This document shows, one piece after another, positions 23,833 to 26,196 of a DNA stretch of 26,196 bases. The stretch is from Deltaproteobacteria bacterium. Lineage in GTDB: Bacteria; Desulfobacterota; Binatia; Binatales; Binataceae. The DNA is taken from the NCBI GenBank assembly GCA_003161515.1, contig PMOH01000479.1:1-26196 (forward strand), in the 5' to 3' direction. How positions within the stretch are numbered: the stretch's first letter is position 1; the number at the start of each line of letters is the position of its first letter. Below the pieces are notes generated by a model. That model saw only the letters and a program-made list of their open reading frames with translations, ran no database searches and was not told the DNA's origin. The position numbers and the translations under genes were made by a program.

Positions 23833-23853
23833 TGTGCGATGAGTTTTCACGCC
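23833..23853 (+). promoter_or_regulatory. Shared 21-bp element, copy d
   Basis: TGTGCG-N5-TTTTCACGCC, exact to the consensus, 34 nt before the catalase ATG and just after the preceding terminator. Copies a, c and d also share GATT upstream and CTT downstream of the core. Confidence 0.5.
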
Positions 23854-23887
23854 TTAGTGAGCGAACGTTAAGCGTGCGTGGAGAAAA

Positions 23888-25354
23888 ATGATGGAATCCA
23901 GGAAGACTCTGACAACGGATAGTGGTGCTCCGGTTACGGACAATCAGAATTCACGCACCGCAGGCCCGGCCGGACCAGTCTTGATTGAGGACCATCATCT
24001 GATAGAGAAGCTCGCGCATTTCGATCGCGAGCGGATTCCCGAGCGCGTTGTGCACGCCAAGGGTTCCGGCGCCTTCGGATATTTCGAGGTGCTCGCAAAT
24101 GTGACGCAGTGGACCAGGGCCAGATTTCTCGCCCCGGTCGGTAAGCGAACCGAGATTTTCATCCGCTTCTCGACCGTGGCCGGCGAGCGAGGCTCGGCTG
24201 ACACTGTGCGCGACCCGCGCGGATTTGCGATCAAGTTCTACACTGAGGACGGCAACTACGACCTGGTCGGCAACAATACGCCGGTCTTCTTCATCCGCGA
24301 TCCGCTGAAATTTCCCGACTTCATTCACTCGCAGAAGCGCGACCCGTACACCAACATCCAGGAGCCCGACAACATCTGGGATTTTTTCTCGCTGAGCCCC
24401 GAGGCCACACATCAGTTCACGATTCTGTTCAGCGATCGCGGCGTCCCGGCCAGCTTTCGCACCATGGACGGCTTCGGATCGCATACTTTCCAATGGGTCA
24501 ACGCGCGCGGCGAAGCGTTCTGGGTTAAGTATCATTTCAAGAATGACCAGGGCGTCAGGAATCTGGTCGCCGACGAGGCCGCTCGTATCGCCGGCCACGA
24601 CGCGGACTACCATCAACGCGATCTGCTGCGCGCAATCGACCGCGCAGAGTATCCGTCGTGGACGCTCAAAATGCAGATTATGCCGGCGGCCGACGCGGCC
24701 AACTACCGCTTCAATCCGTTCGACGTGACCAAGGTCTGGTCGCATCGCGACTACCCGCTGATGACGGTCGGCAGGATTGTGTTGAATCGCAATCCCGAAA
24801 ATTATTTCGCCGAAGTTGAACAGGCGGCCTTCAATCCGGCGCACTTCGTGCCGGGCATCGGTCCCTCCCCCGACAAGATGTTGCAAGGCCGCCTGTTCAG
24901 CTACGGCGATACGCATCGCTACCGGCTCGGCGCAAACCACGCGCATTTGCCGGTCAATCGCCCCCATGCCGCTGAAGTCGATAACTACGGCCGCGACGGA
25001 GCCATGCGCTTCGACAGCAACCATGGACGCGAGAAGAACTACGAGCCCAACAGCTTCGGCGGTCCCAAACAAACCGGCGAGCCGCTATGGGCGCCGATCG
25101 ACGTCAGCGGGCTCACCGGAAATCATGCGCCCGTGCATCACCGTGACGACAACGACTTCGTTCAGGCCGGAGACCTCTACCGCCTGATGACCGACGAGGA
25201 AAAGCAACGATTGATCGCGAACATCGCGGGCAGCCTCGCGCAAGTCAGCCGCGAAGACATCATCGAACGCTCGGTCGCAAACTTCCGCAAAGCCGATCCG
25301 GATTATGGCGAGCAGGTTTCGAGAGCAGTGGCAAAGCGCCGGATGCAGCGCTGA
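23888..25354 (+). CDS. katA: Catalase, small-subunit heme type
   Basis: 488 residues, the usual small-subunit (clade 3) length. It decomposes hydrogen peroxide to water and oxygen. The distal active site is FDRERIPERVVHAKGSGAFG with catalytic H56; the distal Asn is in NYDLVGNNTPVFFIRD; the proximal heme ligand signature is RLFSYGDTHRYRLG, with Tyr as the iron ligand. The NADPH-binding type C-terminal region is present and the large flavodoxin-like extension of clade 2 is absent. There is no signal peptide, so it is cytoplasmic. GTGGAG precedes the ATG pair. The shared 21-bp element lies 34 nt upstream. The HD-domain gene follows after 28 nt and is probably co-transcribed. Confidence 0.93.
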   Translation: MMESRKTLTTDSGAPVTDNQNSRTAGPAGPVLIEDHHLIEKLAHFDRERIPERVVHAKGSGAFGYFEVLANVTQWTRARFLAPVGKRTEIFIRFSTVAGERGSADTVRDPRGFAIKFYTEDGNYDLVGNNTPVFFIRDPLKFPDFIHSQKRDPYTNIQEPDNIWDFFSLSPEATHQFTILFSDRGVPASFRTMDGFGSHTFQWVNARGEAFWVKYHFKNDQGVRNLVADEAARIAGHDADYHQRDLLRAIDRAEYPSWTLKMQIMPAADAANYRFNPFDVTKVWSHRDYPLMTVGRIVLNRNPENYFAEVEQAAFNPAHFVPGIGPSPDKMLQGRLFSYGDTHRYRLGANHAHLPVNRPHAAEVDNYGRDGAMRFDSNHGREKNYEPNSFGGPKQTGEPLWAPIDVSGLTGNHAPVHHRDDNDFVQAGDLYRLMTDEEKQRLIANIAGSLAQVSREDIIERSVANFRKADPDYGEQVSRAVAKRRMQR

Positions 25355-25382
25355 ACATTCCAGTCAAAAGGAGAGGACTACG

Positions 25383-26147
25383 ATGAGCGTTACCGATTCG
25401 ACCATTCGAAACAGCAACTCGTTGCGCACATCCTCGTCACCGACAGCGGATGCGCGACCTACTTTCCGGCGGCCGAAGATCGTTTTGCCTGTTCCCACGC
25501 CGGCATCAAAGTTCCAGAACGTACAATCCGGAGTTCCCGACACTCAGCTGACTCGGGAAGCAACCGGGCTCCTCCACGAGTTCAGCACGCCGCTGCTCTT
25601 CAACCACTCTCATCGTGTCTTCTTCTGGGCCAGTGAGCTGGGACGGCAGGCAGGAGAGCGGTTCGATGCCGAGCTGCTGTTCATCTGCGCGTCGTTTCAC
25701 GATTTCGGTCTGCTGAAGAAGTTCAGCAGCGATGATGACCGGTTCGAGGTGGACAGCGCCAACGCCGTCCGCCAATTCCTTGAGCACCACGACGTTCCGC
25801 CTGCCCGGATTCAAGTGGCCTGGGACGCAATCTCCCTACACACCACTCCCGGCATCGCAGCGTACAAACCACTCGAGGTGGAGCTTCTGTACAACGGTGT
25901 CGGACTCGATGTGCTGGGTATCGGCTACGAACACTTTCCGGAAGATTTGAGAAAGAAGATCGTTGATCAATACCCTCGCATCAACTTCAAACAGGATATT
26001 GCAAAGGCCTTTCTCGGTGGTTTCGAGCACAAGACCCGGACAACCGAGGGCACCTGCAACGAGGATATCTGCTCGCATTTCATTCGCAACTACAAGCGCA
26101 GCAACTTCTATGATCAGATTCAGAGCTCACCGTTCCAGAACTCATGA
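25383..26147 (+). CDS. HD-domain protein (cyanamide hydratase-like)
   Basis: 254 residues; the ATG at 25383 has AAAGGAGAGG upstream, which rules out the longer in-frame start at 25305. The first ~55 residues are Ser/Pro-rich and probably disordered. The HD fold follows: FNHSHRVFFWASEL (H75, H77), ICASFHDFGLLKKF with the HD pair H106-D107, then DAISLHTTPGIA supplying another metal histidine. The pattern resembles HD phosphohydrolases of the cyanamide hydratase/urea-forming type, which hydrate small molecules at a metal site. The product is not proven. It follows katA closely, and another gene begins 23 nt later. Confidence 0.8.
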   Translation: MSVTDSTIRNSNSLRTSSSPTADARPTFRRPKIVLPVPTPASKFQNVQSGVPDTQLTREATGLLHEFSTPLLFNHSHRVFFWASELGRQAGERFDAELLFICASFHDFGLLKKFSSDDDRFEVDSANAVRQFLEHHDVPPARIQVAWDAISLHTTPGIAAYKPLEVELLYNGVGLDVLGIGYEHFPEDLRKKIVDQYPRINFKQDIAKAFLGGFEHKTRTTEGTCNEDICSHFIRNYKRSNFYDQIQSSPFQNS

Positions 26148-26170
26148 GATAACCGACGGAGGACAGAACT

Positions 26171-26196
26171 ATGAAGAGCAATTCCGCGACTCGAGC
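26171..26196 (+). CDS. Start of a further gene, truncated by the window edge
   Basis: Only the first eight codons are visible (MKSNSATR). ACGGAGGAC lies about 10 nt before the ATG, and the spacing to the HD gene (23 nt) suggests one operon. No function can be given. Confidence 0.5.

Noticed and set aside
23951..25072. 373-codon minus-strand frame
   Set aside because: Antisense shadow of the catalase gene, which has all active-site residues.

Overview
The window is GC-rich bacterial DNA with compact genes and mostly ordinary ribosome binding sites. The gene mix (DUF1329 protein, SthA, Rieske oxygenase, an RND pump with metabolic partners, catalase, a large TPR ATPase) fits a free-living soil or water Gram-negative such as Binatota, Acidobacteriota or Deltaproteobacteria-like lineages. 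I cannot fix the phylum from the sequence alone. No rRNA, CRISPR array, complete transposase or complete integrase was found.

Layout. (1) 1-5.9 kb, all minus strand: a truncated DUF1329 envelope protein and a possible lipoprotein, then soluble transhydrogenase SthA with a small four-cysteine protein. These last two are bracketed by two diverged copies of the same ~117-residue secreted protein. A Gly/His-rich lipoprotein with a hairpin terminator follows. (2) 5.9-12.5 kb is a scarred accessory segment between two tRNA-Leu 3'-end-like sequences (6445-6528 and 12401-12433) in direct orientation. It holds a methyltransferase, a GH144-like glucoamylase-family protein, and three pieces of once-larger genes: a P-type H+-ATPase tail, a phosphoketolase N-terminus and an MFS transporter tail. 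It also holds an intact tetR / SpoIIAA-like / Rieske oxygenase operon. The tetR promoter is unusually legible: TTGACG-N17-TATAAA predicts a leaderless mRNA, and two copies of TGAAT-NN-ATTCA flank it, one of them over the start codon. (3) 12.5-19.7 kb: a secreted Pro-rich protein, then a tightly packed operon of small membrane protein, beta-hydroxyacid dehydrogenase, RND permease, periplasmic adaptor and aldo/keto reductase. (4) 19.7-26.2 kb: a 1185-residue AAA/TPR signalling ATPase on the minus strand, divergent from a small secreted protein, then catalase KatA, an HD-domain protein and the first codons of another gene.

The best candidate for something undescribed is a 21-bp element, TGTGCG-N5-TTTTCACGCC, found in the same orientation upstream of four transcription units in regions 3 and 4: the Pro-rich secreted protein, the RND operon, the second small secreted protein and catalase. 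The spacer is exactly 5 nt each time. It looks like the operator or promoter element of a shared, probably envelope or oxidative stress regulon.
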